The translations under genes were made by a program, and so were the position numbers. Under the pieces are notes generated by a model. That model saw nothing but the letters and a program-made list of their open reading frames with translations, had not been told where the DNA came from and searched no databases. Below are positions 1-11,700 of a stretch of DNA of 64,000 bases, in pieces; positions within the stretch are counted from its first letter, which is position 1; the number at the start of each line of letters is the position of its first letter. The stretch lies in contig CALZFC010000027.1 of the NCBI GenBank assembly GCA_945643635.1, positions 3,283,501 to 3,347,500 of the forward strand, read 5' to 3'. Source of the DNA: Allodiplogaster sudhausi (Eukaryota; Nematoda; Chromadorea; Rhabditida; Diplogasteridae).

Positions 1-104
1 TCCCAGGTCAGCAAGGAAGAAAATCTTCAAGAGTGTAGCACCCAATAGATCTGAATAGCTCGCAAGATTCAAATTCCATTCAATGATCACACTTTGCCTT
101 ACAG

Positions 105-1575
105 TTGCGTTAATGGTTGGGTGGAAAACTTCTGTGACCACCCGGGTTACACGCTGGAACAAAAGAAGGAAATTTGTGGAGTGTCATGCAATCTTTGCGA
201 TTCGCCATCCAATTCGACTCAGCCAACGAACATCACATCCAGCAATTCAACGGATTCTTCGATTTCTTGCGAGGACAACCATTCGTGGTAAGAAATTCTC
301 CGAATTCCTTTTTAAAGATACAATATATACTTTTTTTTAATTGACAACAAATCTGTAATGCCACTTAAAATTTAAAATGCAACAGGCATATTATCAGGTG
401 CGCAGAGTTGGTACCCACCGGCTTCTGCAAATTGGACGAATTCTCACAGAATGAAAAGATTCAATACTGTGCCAAGTCATGCAATCTCTGCTCTGCTATT
501 GGTGAGGAAAATACGAGCGTTGTGACTGAGTCAACTGATACTTGCGGAGATAAGAATGCCGAGTTAGTTTTGCTCTGTTGAATATAGTATATTTAGAAAG
601 ACTTGCTATTTTCTTTGTAGCTGGTGCTCTTTCCTGGCTGCTTTTGCCTTCTGCAATTATGACCGCTTCACCTTGGCTGAGAAGAAGAAGTTCTGCGGCA
701 AGTCGTGCAACCTTTGTGATGCTGATGGTGAGGAAAACTCGAGCGTAGCGCCTGAGTCAACTGACACTTTCTCTGACCATACGAGCACGTCCCCTGTCGA
801 TGAATTCACTCCATGCGTGGACAATTCTAACGAGTTAGTTTAAAATACACTTTACAGCATATATTTAAAACATTGACCAAACATGTAATTTTCTTCCCAG
901 CTGCCCTGGCCTGGTCGAAGATGGCTTCTGCACTGATACACGGTTCACTTTGGCTGAGAAGAAGAAGTTCTGCTGCAAGTCGTGCAATCTCTGCGATTCC
1001 GTGGAGGCTTCATCGCAATCTCCATCCAATTCTACTCATCCGGATTCTTCGGCTTCTTGCGAGGACAACTATAAGGAGTCAGTTCATTTCCGTCTTGCTA
1101 GTTTTCTATAGTTTGCACTTGCAGATGAGAGAGTCTAAATATGTCCTGAATTTGATAGGTGCACTACTTGGGTAGAAGAGGGATTCTGCACGAGGAAGAG
1201 CGTTGAGCTCCTTGACAAGGTCAAATATTGTCCCAAGTCGTGCCGTCTCTGTGATCTTGCTGAGATTACGCTCTCCTCAACATCGCAACCGTCGAGCGCA
1301 GCGACTGAGTCAACTGACACTTCCTCGGAGTATACAAGCACCACCACTGTTGAAGAATCAAGTTTGCCAGATCTCCCTCCATGCGAGGACAACAGCAAAG
1401 AGTAAGTTTAAAATACACTTCAAAACATATATTTATAAACATTGAGTGAGCATGTCATTTTCTTCGCAGCTGCGCGGGAATGGTTGCTCTTGGCTTCTGT
1501 GCCGACAAGCTCTTCACTTTTGATGAGAAGATGATGTACTGCGCCAAGTCGTGCAATCTCTGTGGCCCCCAATAG
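105..1575 (+). CDS. Multi-ShKT-domain protein, 5' end outside window
   Basis: Six exons can be read: 105-287, 398-562, 621-833, 901-1077, 1159-1401 and 1470-1575. The last ends in Cys-Gly-Pro-Gln-stop. Every exon begins with the second half of a split Asp, Glu or Trp codon, so all introns are phase 2. Each exon carries one ShKT domain (Cys, about 8 residues, Cys, about 12 residues, Cys-x3-Cys-x2-Cys, mostly ending KSCNLC), followed by a Ser/Thr-rich linker. ShKT domains are small disulfide folds found in many secreted nematode proteins. Some block potassium channels and many sit beside enzyme domains. No enzyme domain or signal peptide is visible because the gene enters from the left edge. 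The 1077 donor (GTCAGT) is weak. Multi-ShKT identity is secure; function is unknown. Confidence 0.85.
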
Positions 1576-1621
1576 GCCGATTTTCCAACGGAGGCCTTCT
1601 TGATCTATTGATCCATGACGA

Positions 1622-1627
1622 AATAAA
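1622..1627 (+). terminator. Poly(A) signal of ShKT gene
   Basis: An AATAAA hexamer lies about 47 bases after the ShKT stop codon, in an A/T-rich stretch. It is the likely cleavage signal for that transcript. Confidence 0.5.
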
Positions 1628-1938
1628 TAATGAATTTGCAATCTTACACACATTCAACTCTTACAGATCGACACATAACGGTTGTTTTCTACTTTCAGTC
1701 AGTCAATCATGGACGCGGCATCAAATACAACCAACAATAAGAGTTTGTTCAAGCATTAAGAATGGAGAAAATGTATTTCCAATGAAATGATTCATAAAAA
1801 TATAATATTTGAATATAAATCTCGGGTTTCAATGCATTATTAACGCGAGTATCTTTATACAAACGAATTCTCAATTCGTGGACACTGCGTGGACATTTTA
1901 TGTGCCCAAAATTGGACATGTGCAGCTTTATCTCATGA

Positions 1939-2211
1939 CAATGTTGCTCTCCTTCTTCTTCTAACCAATGCAACACACTGCCCAATAAATATCTTTTGGA
2001 AAATAAAGATGCTAAAAACTTAAAAAAAAAATCATTTTCATCTATTAACTGTATGCCAGTCAATATCACAAAAATTGATGAATACTTGCTCGATATAGTT
2101 CGGCTTGCAAATTTGAAAGAATGGAGAAACCTCTTTGCAATAGACATCGATAGCTTCAAAAATCTGCTTCGCCTGCACTCTTTTTCTTCTGCACGTTACA
2201 GTCTACTTTAA
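1939..2211 (+). CDS. Unrecognised short open frame
   Basis: An uninterrupted frame of about 90 codons ends in a TAA at 2209-2211. Its second half (from the Met near 2053) has the amphipathic, charged look of a real exon, for example Ile-Asp-Glu-Tyr-Leu-Leu-Asp-Ile and a Lys-Glu-Trp-Arg-Asn stretch. I see no clear acceptor upstream and recognise no family. It could be a terminal exon, a relic or chance. The overlapping minus-strand frame looks less protein-like. Confidence 0.2.
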   Translation, partial: QCCSPSSSNQCNTLPNKYLLENKDAKNLKKKSFSSINCMPVNITKIDEYLLDIVRLANLKEWRNLFAIDIDSFKNLLRLHSFSSARYSLL

Positions 2212-2913
2212 TTTGTTTAGAACTCTTCTTCTATGTAGTTTGACAAGATGATTACTGTAATTAGGTTGCCAGATTCGCGAAGGGATTAGCATATTTATCT
2301 GTGTAAGAATCAAACAGTGTTGGCTTCCAAAAACGAACGGGATACGGACACAGAGTGATCCGGCTCTCAGCAACTCTCACCGGAAATCTCACATCGCATT
2401 TGTACATCTCACAGCCGCAGGCTCATCTGAAAGTAGTCATAACTTTACAAAAAAATTGCGATAGAGTAGGACCGGAACATGAAGAGAAGAGAGCAGCGAA
2501 AACAAAAAACAAAAAAATAAGTAAAATATCGGAAGATAGAAGAATAATACCCGTACCTATTGACGTTTCTTCACTCCATACATGTCCTTCAAGAGTTCAT
2601 CCATGAACTGATGCTTGTCAATTTAGTTACAGAAAAGTAAAAAAAAAACATTATTTTAAAGCAAGGAACAGAGAAGAAAAAGTGTAGTTCAATCGAAATT
2701 TCATTTGGAAACATTAATTCGTGTAAAAAAAAATGATAAGGAGAAATCGAACAAAATGAGAAAGAAAACGGTGTTAGAGCCAGAAAATCATCATTGAACA
2801 GGGAGAGCGATATCTGAAGATAGCAATTTAGATGAATAAAAAAAAAGAGAATTGAATAGAGGAGAGCAAGTGAGATAGAGCAGGGAAAAACAGATAAAGT
2901 ATGGAGGCTCATT
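2212..2913. other. Intergenic, A-rich, no gene seen
   Basis: Between the short plus-strand frame and the helicase stop codon there are many poly(A) runs, and I find no exon-like frame on either strand. Part of it is presumably the helicase 3' untranslated region. Confidence 0.5.
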
Positions 2914-5849
2914 CTATTGGAAGAGAAGGTTAAGATCCTTTTCTTTGATGGCCACTTTGCGGCTTTCGAAGAAATTGGCCAGTCGTTGCCAGTGTTCAGT
3001 CTCATTGAAGGCCTCTCGTACCGCGAGGATGAACAGCGCCGCCTTTGCACGAGAAGTGGCGACATTTAGACGGCGAGGATCGTCAAAGAATTGAGTGTTG
3101 CGCATGCGAGCGGAGCGCGTCGCGAGAAAGAGGACGATGTCCGCTTCGCGACCCTGAGCGGCGTCTGCTGTGCAAATGGTTGCCCAATTGCTCAGGGAGT
3201 TCTGCGCGTCGTACATTTGATGCTTGTAGAGACAGATAACCAAGGTGTTCCTGGGAGAGACTTCCACGCCGCATTCGCCCAGCCCTAGAAGTATCCGAGC
3301 GGCGACGCCAATCTCGCCAGGGTTACTGTAAGACTTGCTTGCCTCCAGTACTTCGTCATGAGAATGGTAGACAAGCACGAGGGGCTCCGCTGGACGGGGA
3401 AAGCGGACCTTGGACTGAACGGAATTGCGTTCAGCTGCCGGTGTGCCTGGTTGCAGCCGGCCATCATAGAATACTTCGATCGTCAGAGCAAGCATTGCTG
3501 GGTGAGCACGGAATGACCGCTCCAGTTGGGCCTGAGCAACTCCTGAACTTTGCGTCAGCACTTCTGCCGCACTTCGACAAGCCAGTTCCCGAGCGATACT
3601 ATCAGGCGGTGCGAGCGAGTACGGTGGAAGCTGCTTGGTGTCTCCAACGAAACACATTAGTCTCACGGGCGACTCAGTAATGAGCGCCGACATTGTCGGC
3701 TCATGTATCTGACTGGCTTCATCTATTATGAGTGTGAGCCGCGTATCCGTTCGCCGCAGATGTTCAAAGAGTACTCCATCTGCTCGTAAATGGATCAAGA
3801 AACTTGCAACTGTCGCAAGGACAACCTTGGGCTGTCGAAGGTTGAAGAGAGCGCTCTGGGAAGCACGACTGGCTGCCGAGAATGCCATATCAGCTTCTCG
3901 GTAAATTCGCTGCTTCTCGATGTCGCAGAGAGCAAGTTCTTCAGGCGACGTTGCTATTTCGGTCATTGTGTTCCGGGCGTGCACAACTGTTCGGATGGCA
4001 TGTACACAAGAATCTCCTGGAGCTCTCTCAGCTTCCCAAGCACGAAGTCCGTCCTTCATGAGACAGAATGAATCGATGGTGGTGTTAGAGTCTTCGCGAT
4101 CGCCAACAAGTCGCATAGGCCGTAAGTCGTAGCTGTCAAGTCGCAGGAGGTGCTCTGCAATCCGCGCCACTGCGGCGTTCTTGGAGGCGAGGGCGACCAC
4201 GAAGTCTCCATTTCTTTGAACGATTTCCGCAATGGCGATGGCTGCTACCAGAGTCCCTCCAGCTCCGGGAGGTGCTTGTACCATGACAATCGTACTTGAC
4301 GAGACGCAACGAGCTATGCGCATGGTCGAGGCAAATATTTTGCCCCTGCAATGACACGACGCGGGGAACTGCGAGAAGCTCGGGATGAGCCAGAGGGAGA
4401 GAGCTTAGCTGGAGGCTTGACCTCTGGAAGAAAGCTCTCGGCGCTGGTTGAGACGGCTCAAGCGGCGGAAACTCCATGTCGAATTCAATAGTTGACTGGG
4501 CAGCTTCGAGCGATAGTGAACTCATGGATATTCCAATGTTGCAGGTCTCCTGCTGTCCGTCTGGCACGTCCGTTTCAGAGTGACCATCAAAGCAGGGCGA
4601 GTTCGATGGTACGCCCAAGTTTTGAATGGTATGGTGTGGCTCAAGAAAGCGACAACTGTCTTGAGTTCCCTTGAGCTTTGAGAGATCAGCGTTAGAGCTG
4701 CGGAAGTGGAATCCTGATTCTCCGTGATCTTGGGCGGCATCAAATGAAGACCCATTTCTCTTGACGTTTGGGGCTTCTCATGTGACCTAAATAAGATAAG
4801 TTCAGTTGAGTAATATTTTGTTTTTAGAGTGAACGAACAGATTCCTGTTGGCAGTAAAATGAGTTTGGGCGTTTTCGGTGCGCGCGATGATTGACCTGTA
4901 ATCAAATAAATTTTCTAATTATGTGAGAGTGATCTGGTTTGGACAGTACAACTCACGGAGCCTGTTCTCTAGGGAATGCGCCGTCCAAAGAGTTATCTTG
5001 TCCGGTTTCAAGTCTGAATTCACACTTTGGATATTGTATGCCTATCAATGTATGGGTATCAATGTGTAGGACTGACAGTTGTTCGGCTCGGACAGAAGAT
5101 GTCTGATCAATCCAACGAGCCTCGCCTAGCAATCTGAGCAGACTGATTTATTTGATATATTTTTCAATGATTTTTGTTGGAATATTTTAAGATGGTTTGT
5201 TGCTTACGATGGGTCCCCTTGAGGTGCCGATGCGGAGATTTTGTCATTGGAGATGGGCCGCCGACTGGAAACGCGGAATTCGTAATTTATGTAAAAAAAA
5301 AATTTCCTTTCTATGTATGTATGTACGTGCTATATTACTTACCTCATTTCTGTTGGCGAAATAGAGCTGGATACTCGATTCTGGTATTCATGATCTGGGT
5401 GTTGAGACTCCACTGTGATGGTCGGGTCTGCCGGGGTAATCCTATAAAAAGTTAAAATAATCAAGTTTTTCCAAGCTTTAATCAATAAATATTAAGACTA
5501 TGTACCTGTCCTTTGACATTGGCTTAGATGGAATTAATCAGTAATTAAGGAAAAGGGTATTGTTATTTTAACCTATTGTTTGGTAATTTCCCTAACTGTG
5601 AGTTGAGAGAAGAAGATTGACAGAGTTGACTGTCCCGGGTGGTGTGGGTTGAACTGAAACTAAGTGAACTTTTTCAAGGGCATAAATAGGGTATATGACG
5701 CATGAATTAAGATGGGTGCTTGTTTTTTTTTGCACTAACGAGGTGTTCAGAGAGGCTGTTTGAAAGAGACGATCGTCTCGAGGTGGACTATTCGGGTCGG
5801 CAGGCTCGCCCTTCTTGGTCCCTGGCGGTACCCGCTTATTCTTTGGCAT
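2914..5849 (-). CDS. UPF1-like superfamily 1 helicase, catalytically doubtful
   Basis: The last long exon (about 4410 down to 2914) encodes the SF1 helicase core of the UPF1/SMG2/ZNFX1 group. Motif II is LIIDEASQI, motif III is GDTKQLPP, a QLERSFRAHP segment follows, motif V contains ADAAQGREADIV, and motif VI is RRLNVATSRAK. The Walker A motif reads APPGAGGT at 4252-4275, with glycine where the catalytic lysine should be. Upstream exons I can join in one phase-2 frame are 5740-5849 (start MPKNKRVPPG), 5343-5441, 5208-5264, 4957-5133 and one starting at 4895. They encode a hydrophilic N-terminal region. Between 4830 and 4330 two open frames must be joined with no visible intron: one conflict lies near 4690-4790, the other at the homopolymer run 4338-4346. 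The gene is either decaying or carries assembly indels. A functional helicase would act on RNA or DNA using ATP; that activity is in doubt here. Confidence 0.7.
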
Positions 5850-6081
5850 TCTGTCGCTCGGATCTGCTTGTAACCTAACAATAAGAGATGTATAGAGGAA
5901 TGAGCATGACGGGACAAATATTGAGTACGGTGCTTAAGACCTGTTTCTTCAAATCAAATTATCAAATCTAGTCTTTCTTTATTCACATAATCAAATAAAG
6001 GGAAGACACATCGCCTGTGGTGGTATGAGGAATAGGCAGAGAGTTTTTATAAATATATCGATTGTTTAATCTGTCAATCTC

Positions 6082-6177
6082 GACAAGTGTCCCGTGATGG
6101 CTGTGGCGCTGTGCCACTCCAATGCGGAATGGTGGCTTAGCAACTTCTGCAAGAAGGATAGTGTAATGCTGTACTGC
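6082..6177 (+). pseudogene. Possible ShKT-domain relic A
   Basis: The frame reads Cys-x7-Cys-x11-Cys-Lys-Lys-Asp-Ser, followed by a displaced Cys. The first three cysteines match the spacing of the ShKT domains at 105-1575, but serine replaces the next cysteine. No good acceptor or donor is visible. It may be a decayed exon copied from the ShKT gene or a chance cysteine-rich frame. Confidence 0.28.
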
Positions 6178-6450
6178 ATACACGATTATTTAATTGCCAT
6201 TATATTGCTCAAACAGTAGCGGATCCCAGGAACTGCAAGATCATTCACAGAAAACACGGAGTATTGAAAGGGTCGTTTAATCTGGCAGAGCTCTGGTTAC
6301 TTGGAATTTTGAGAAATGACCACCTAGCGTCCGAAATATGGCGCACAATTTGCGGGCAGGCATTATTTAAAATCACGTGCATGTATACTTGATCATACTT
6401 ACATATCCAAAACTTTTGCTCCACTAGTAGACTTACAGGATACGGTAGCC

Positions 6451-6543
6451 AATGAGTGCTCTCAACTGGAGAAGCACTCGGAGTGTATGCATATTTGGTA
6501 TGTTGTCCATCGACCTGAGTGTGCACTAAAGAGCGAAAAATGC
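6451..6543 (+). pseudogene. Possible ShKT-domain relic B
   Basis: A CTTACAG acceptor at 6432-6438 precedes a frame with Cys-x8-Cys-x11-Cys-x3-Ser-x2-Cys. This is the ShKT spacing with serine at the same lost position as in the relic 370 bases upstream. The shared lesion suggests a common origin. A minus-strand frame also crosses the same bases, so the assignment is tentative. Confidence 0.3.
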
Positions 6544-6549
6544 GTTTTG

Positions 6550-8690
6550 ATCAATGCGATAGGAATGAGTAAACAAAAATCCATTGCTAGTTTGGAGGGA
6601 GAGAGAGAGAGAGAGAAAACGAGAATAATAGGAAATCGCGATACTATTTGTAATAATTTGGAGCGGTCGCAGCTGGGGAAACCAAGCAAGATAGAGTTTG
6701 GAGCAATACTTTTTTAAATCTTCATATGCAGATCTATCATCAGAAAAAGACTTGGGCTGATCGTGAGTGCTCTGACCGCATAGGAAAACGAGAGCGGGAA
6801 ATATTGTAGAGAGAGAGAGAGAGAGAGAGAAGAGAAACGGAAAACGAAAGGAATTTAAATTTGATTATTAGTTAATATAAATGATGAGTAATTGTTTTAT
6901 ATTAGCAGTCAAAGTTCAGCACAGAAAAGGTGGGAATGGAGATTAAAAAAAAAAGTAGGCGAGAGAGAGAGAGGGAGCAGAAAAGAGCTGTACATATGTT
7001 GCATAAATAATCAACATTGTGGCTATGTGATTCGCAGATGGTTTTCAGGAATAAAAGTGGAAGAGTGAGTAAGAAGAAAAAATGGGTTGAGAGAAGTTTT
7101 TCTAAAAAGGAAACAAAAAGAAGATTAAAAGGAGTGAAAGAAACAGAAGTTGGCGAAAAGATGGTTTAAAGGAGGTGTCCGGGGAATAATTAAGCTAATT
7201 GTTTTTCTATGTGAACATGTTCATCTAGGCATAAAATATGTATACAGAAAGTTTGAGCGATTTTTTACCATTACATTCTGAGCAATAGTAACGTGAAAAC
7301 TGGCGGGTAGAGAATTGGTTACGGTAGGTCATAGCCACCCTCTTATTTCACATGCTCTCTCGACCGAGCGACAGGCAACTTTATGAGCGCGCGCATTCAA
7401 ACTCGTTCTCTAGTGCTACTGTATAATTATTCGCCAGATACTTCCTTTAAAGGGCAAGAACTTGAAAAGTACTAGAATATACATGCCATATGAAGTTGCG
7501 TGATCACGACTAAGAAAAGAGGAGTCGGATGAAGGTATTCGTCGGGCCGCAGTCGGATGGAGCTGGCCGCAAGCGGGGGCAGAAGTGGAAGACGCATTGC
7601 CATCTTCTGTAGATGCTTGAGAGGAGAGATGATGAAGAGAGATTGGAGAGAAGGGGAGAATAGTGCCTGACACGACATTTCTTGTAGAGGAGAGAGGAAA
7701 AGAGTTAGAGCATATGGAAGAAATGGAATGAAAGAGGCTAATAAAAAGAGAGAAGGAATGGAAGACTTGAGTGTGAGGTTCTGGCTAGTGTGTTAAGAGA
7801 CGCCGATAGGAAAAGCCATCCTATGTTTTCTTTGTCAACCTCGTTCCTGGCTTGTGAAACAGAGAGAGAACGAGATAGTCTGCGATTGACAGAGAGTTCA
7901 AGAAAGAGAGTAAGCTCTAGCGGGTAGCCGAGCGTCAGATGAATAAGAACCTTTGTCTAATCGGGTGTTTGAATCTACGAATAGAAAACGAGACGAAAGA
8001 ACTGAAATAGTCTTCCTGGCAGATAGGTGTGGAAACAAATCGATGTATGTATGTACATACATATCCGCATACAGGTTGAAAAGCAAGAGCAATCGGAGGT
8101 GCTCTTCTATCTGTTCCCGGTGCAGAAGGGAGAGTGCCACTTTGTTCCGTCATTTATTCATATTCACACAATATTACTAATTGTAAGTAGATAAAATCAG
8201 TCAATATATTCCGGGTAATAGCTAATTTTAATGGAGTGCACTCTCTGTTGGGGGAAGACCAACAATCATTTTACAGTTGAAAAAAGGGTCGTACGCTTGT
8301 TTGCATTGCACTATCTACATACAATTTTCTTGTAGAAGAACCGGCATTTCGTGCGTTTGTTGCATAATCGGTCCTCCGATGAAAACAACACGTAACAGTC
8401 AAATGAGCATTTATTTCTAATTCATGCGGTAGTAAACAAACTTTTGTATCCCTGAAATAGCTTCTGAGGTAGCATAATGGAATAAACGTATTGGCGTAGC
8501 CGTAACTGCTTATGATGATTATAACGAACAAGAACACCCATTCAGGGTACATAAAACCCATATGTACACAGATTAAACGTTTAATTGTACGTCACCAGAT
8601 TGTACTAAAGACCATCTGGTGGCTGGCTATTTTTCGACTGTGCAGCATAACAAGGCTAAGTGTGAGGAAATCATGTATACATATGTATAT
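6550..8690. repeat. Gene-poor purine-rich stretch with (GA)n runs
   Basis: Plus-strand purine runs include (GA)n near 6600-6622, 6808-6830 and 6960-6974, and A/G-rich text continues to about 7900. Open frames here have biased composition and no splice context. The far right (about 8570-8690) resembles the sequence downstream of the plus-strand RCC1-BTB copies (compare about 32600-32700), so it is 3' flank of copy M. Confidence 0.5.
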
Positions 8691-8766
8691 AGCTATTGTT
8701 AATGCAAAAAGAAGATGAAACGAAATCTGATAAATTCCTGGACGATCATTCTCATTTTTCTCCCAA

Positions 8767-11700
8767 TCAGTCTTCCTCGAGAAGACGCAGGTCTTTGTCG
8801 GCACTCCAGACCGGTTCGTCCTCCTCTCTGAGCGTTCCATCCATACGCGCGACAGTGATGATCTCGGCCTCGTTGAACTGAATAGTCCACGAATGAGACA
8901 TAATAGTTGTATCGATTCAAAGTATTTGATTTATTAACTATGCAAATTATATAGATTTTCTGATCGTTACAAAATTTGTAAAAAAAAAACTACATACAGT
9001 ATCACCTCATTAAAGGAGTACTGTAGGAAGGGAGCCGATCACAAACCTGCATTTCGTAGAGCACCTGCAGCTCGCGCATCGCTCGCTCCTCCAATTCGAC
9101 ATCGCTCAGGGACACGCCGCGGCGGCGGTGTCCTAGTAAATATGTGATTTTTCTTCTTCTTCTTCTTAAATTTAATACTAAAGATATCAAAGGGTGTTTA
9201 TAAAATGGAACGCAAGATTGTTGCAATTACATACATACATGTGCATTAGATAAAAAAAATGGAATGAAAAAGTTCAAGGAACAAATATCAAATAAAATAA
9301 TTAAACTACCTCCCGATCGCGACGCCTGCTGTCGACGTTGTATCTCTGCAAAGGACGGAGGGGACACCTGCTGTTGCTGCTGCTGCTGCTGCTGCTGTGG
9401 AGGGACAAAGGGCTGAAGCACAAGAAGGACAGTGGCTAATCTGTTAATTCTTCACACCAGTTCCCCTCCCCCAACACCCGCTACTACCACGATTTCCAAC
9501 AAAGGCACTGCCGACTTTAAGTTAAGGAACCAGGCTCATTATTATGAACAACTACGGTGCTTGTAATTATTATAAAGCAAGTATACCTGCTGAACATTCC
9601 ATCCAGTCCATCGATTCGGCGGCGTGCCCAGAGTTGCCGGGAGGGTGGAGCTGAGTGACGCGCTGAGACGTTTGCGTGGCATGCGAAGAGGACGGGAAGA
9701 GGAGGGTGAGCTGCCGGCAATCATCTCCTGCTCCCGCTGGATCTCCGCCAGACTCGGCGGTGCTTTCGGTTGCACTGTATTGATTTTGTTACGATCGGGT
9801 TCGGGCGCCCTTGTGGCGGACCCCTAGCCGCCGTGTTGTAGACGGGGACTATTTACACATTGTTACTTTACATATCTTTATACTTTAAGTCTTACTCAGA
9901 ACCAAACATACAGAGAGATATAGAGAAGAGAGGGGTACCAGGCCATGGGGGCAGCCGCCTCTTCGCTCTTCCGGCGGAAACTGGTTTTGGAGGCTGTTCT
10001 TAGGAGGCGTGTCCTCCGCCGCCTTGGTCGGCTGCTGGCTCTGGCCCCGGGCATGACATCCCCACGTTTCACAAGAGTGGCCTCTCACTCTAACTAAGTT
10101 CAACACAGAAGCGGAGAGAAAAAAAAATGAGATAAACGATTCGTAAAGAAAGAAGAGAGGAGAAGTTTTTTTGAAGCACAAATTGTCGCACAAAAGAAAC
10201 AATCGTTTGAATGAAAAAAGGAAGAGAAAAATACCTCAGAAAAAGAAATAATTCATATTGGAGAATGATGTTTGGGCCGAGTTTTTTTCTTCTTTTAGTT
10301 ACTCGATAAATTTGAAAGATAATGACAAATCGATGGGACTTGATGTTGTGAAGGTTCTGATAGTGAGCGCCTACGAACACGTCAAGGAGCGAGCCAACCT
10401 CCTTCTCAATCAGTACTGGGATCAAGTCCACGAGGCCATCAAAGCCAGAGGCGAGCTCAGAGAAGAGAAGGCGAGAAACCAGACGCTGAGAGGCGAATTG
10501 GAAAAGGCGAAAGAAGAGATGGAGAAGCTCCGCGGCGCCCTCGCTCGCCAAGAGGCACTCCAGAGGTACACCGACGAACGTTGCAGACAAGCTCAAGACG
10601 CCGAAGTGAAACAAAATAATTACGTCTGGAATCTGGTGCGCAAGCAAGAAATGCTCCAAGAAGAAATCCGTCAAATGGCAAGGACGAAAAACGCGAGCGA
10701 CTGCCTCCTTCAGGCCAGGATCTACGAACTGGAGAAGGAGCTGGCGATGAAAGAAGAAGGGTGGTGAGAGAGCTATCCCCTCCCCATTTATTTTCTTTTC
10801 TCTTCCTTGCCCCCACTATCTGTCCCTCTTGATTTTCCCGTCACTCTAGCTACTTGTTTACGTGAGCCGCTGCCAGCCTTGCCCTCTATCGATAGATATC
10901 ATTAATCTTCTCGTGCGCTCACTATCAGAACCTTCACAACATCAAGTCCCATCGATTTGTCATTATCTTTCAAATTTATCGAGTAACTAAAAGAAGAAAA
11001 AAACTCGGCCCAAACATCATTCTCCAATATGAATTATTTCTTTTTCTGAGGTATTTTTCTCTTCCTTTTTTCATTCAAACGATTGTTTCTTTTGTGCGAC
11101 AATTTGTGCTTCAAAAAAACTTCTCCTCTCTTCTTTCTTTACGAATCGTTTATCTCATTTTTTTTTCTCTCCGCTTCTGTGTTGAACTTAGTTAGAGTGA
11201 GAGGCCACTCTTGTGAAACGTGGGGATGTCATGCCCGGGGCCAGAGCCAGCAGCCGACCAAGGCGGCGGAGGACACGCCACCCAAGAACAGCCTCCAAAG
11301 CCAGTGTCCGCCGGAAGAGCGAAGAGGCCGCTGCCCCCATGGCCTGGTTCCCCCTTCTCTTCTCTATCTCTCTCTGTGTGTTTGGTTCTGAGTAAGACTT
11401 AAAGTATAAAGACATGTAAAGTAACAATGTGTAAATAGTCCTCGTCTACAACACTGCGGCTAGGGGTCCGCCACAAGGACGCCCGAACCCGATCGTAACA
11501 ATTTACTAAACTTGGCACGGAAATTCTACGAAATGTAGTCAATTTTATATAGAATATTCAAATGCGTAACAATAAATAAATTTTTTCGAGTGGAAACAAC
11601 GACTTGTACCTTCCTTGGCAACAGCCTCTGCTGCTCCCGTTTGCTCCACGGAAGCAGGACTTTTGGACTGATCGGCTGCAGAAGACAAGAGGCCACTGAA

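Noticed and set aside
2589..3065. Minus-strand frame overlapping the end of the helicase gene
   Set aside because: It is hydrophobic text from poly(A)/T-rich DNA in a different frame from the conserved helicase motifs, so it is a shadow.
7416..8180. Several 70-85 residue frames on both strands in the purine-rich stretch
   Set aside because: Low-complexity or biased composition, no splice sites in matching frames and no similarity to anything else in the window.
9885..10202. Minus-strand frame of about 105 residues, repeated almost identically on the plus strand at 11083-11391
   Set aside because: The two frames are the same sequence in the two inverted arms of the foldback element. Composition is poor (poly-Phe/Ser start) and no domain is recognised, so I treat them as arm sequence rather than genes.
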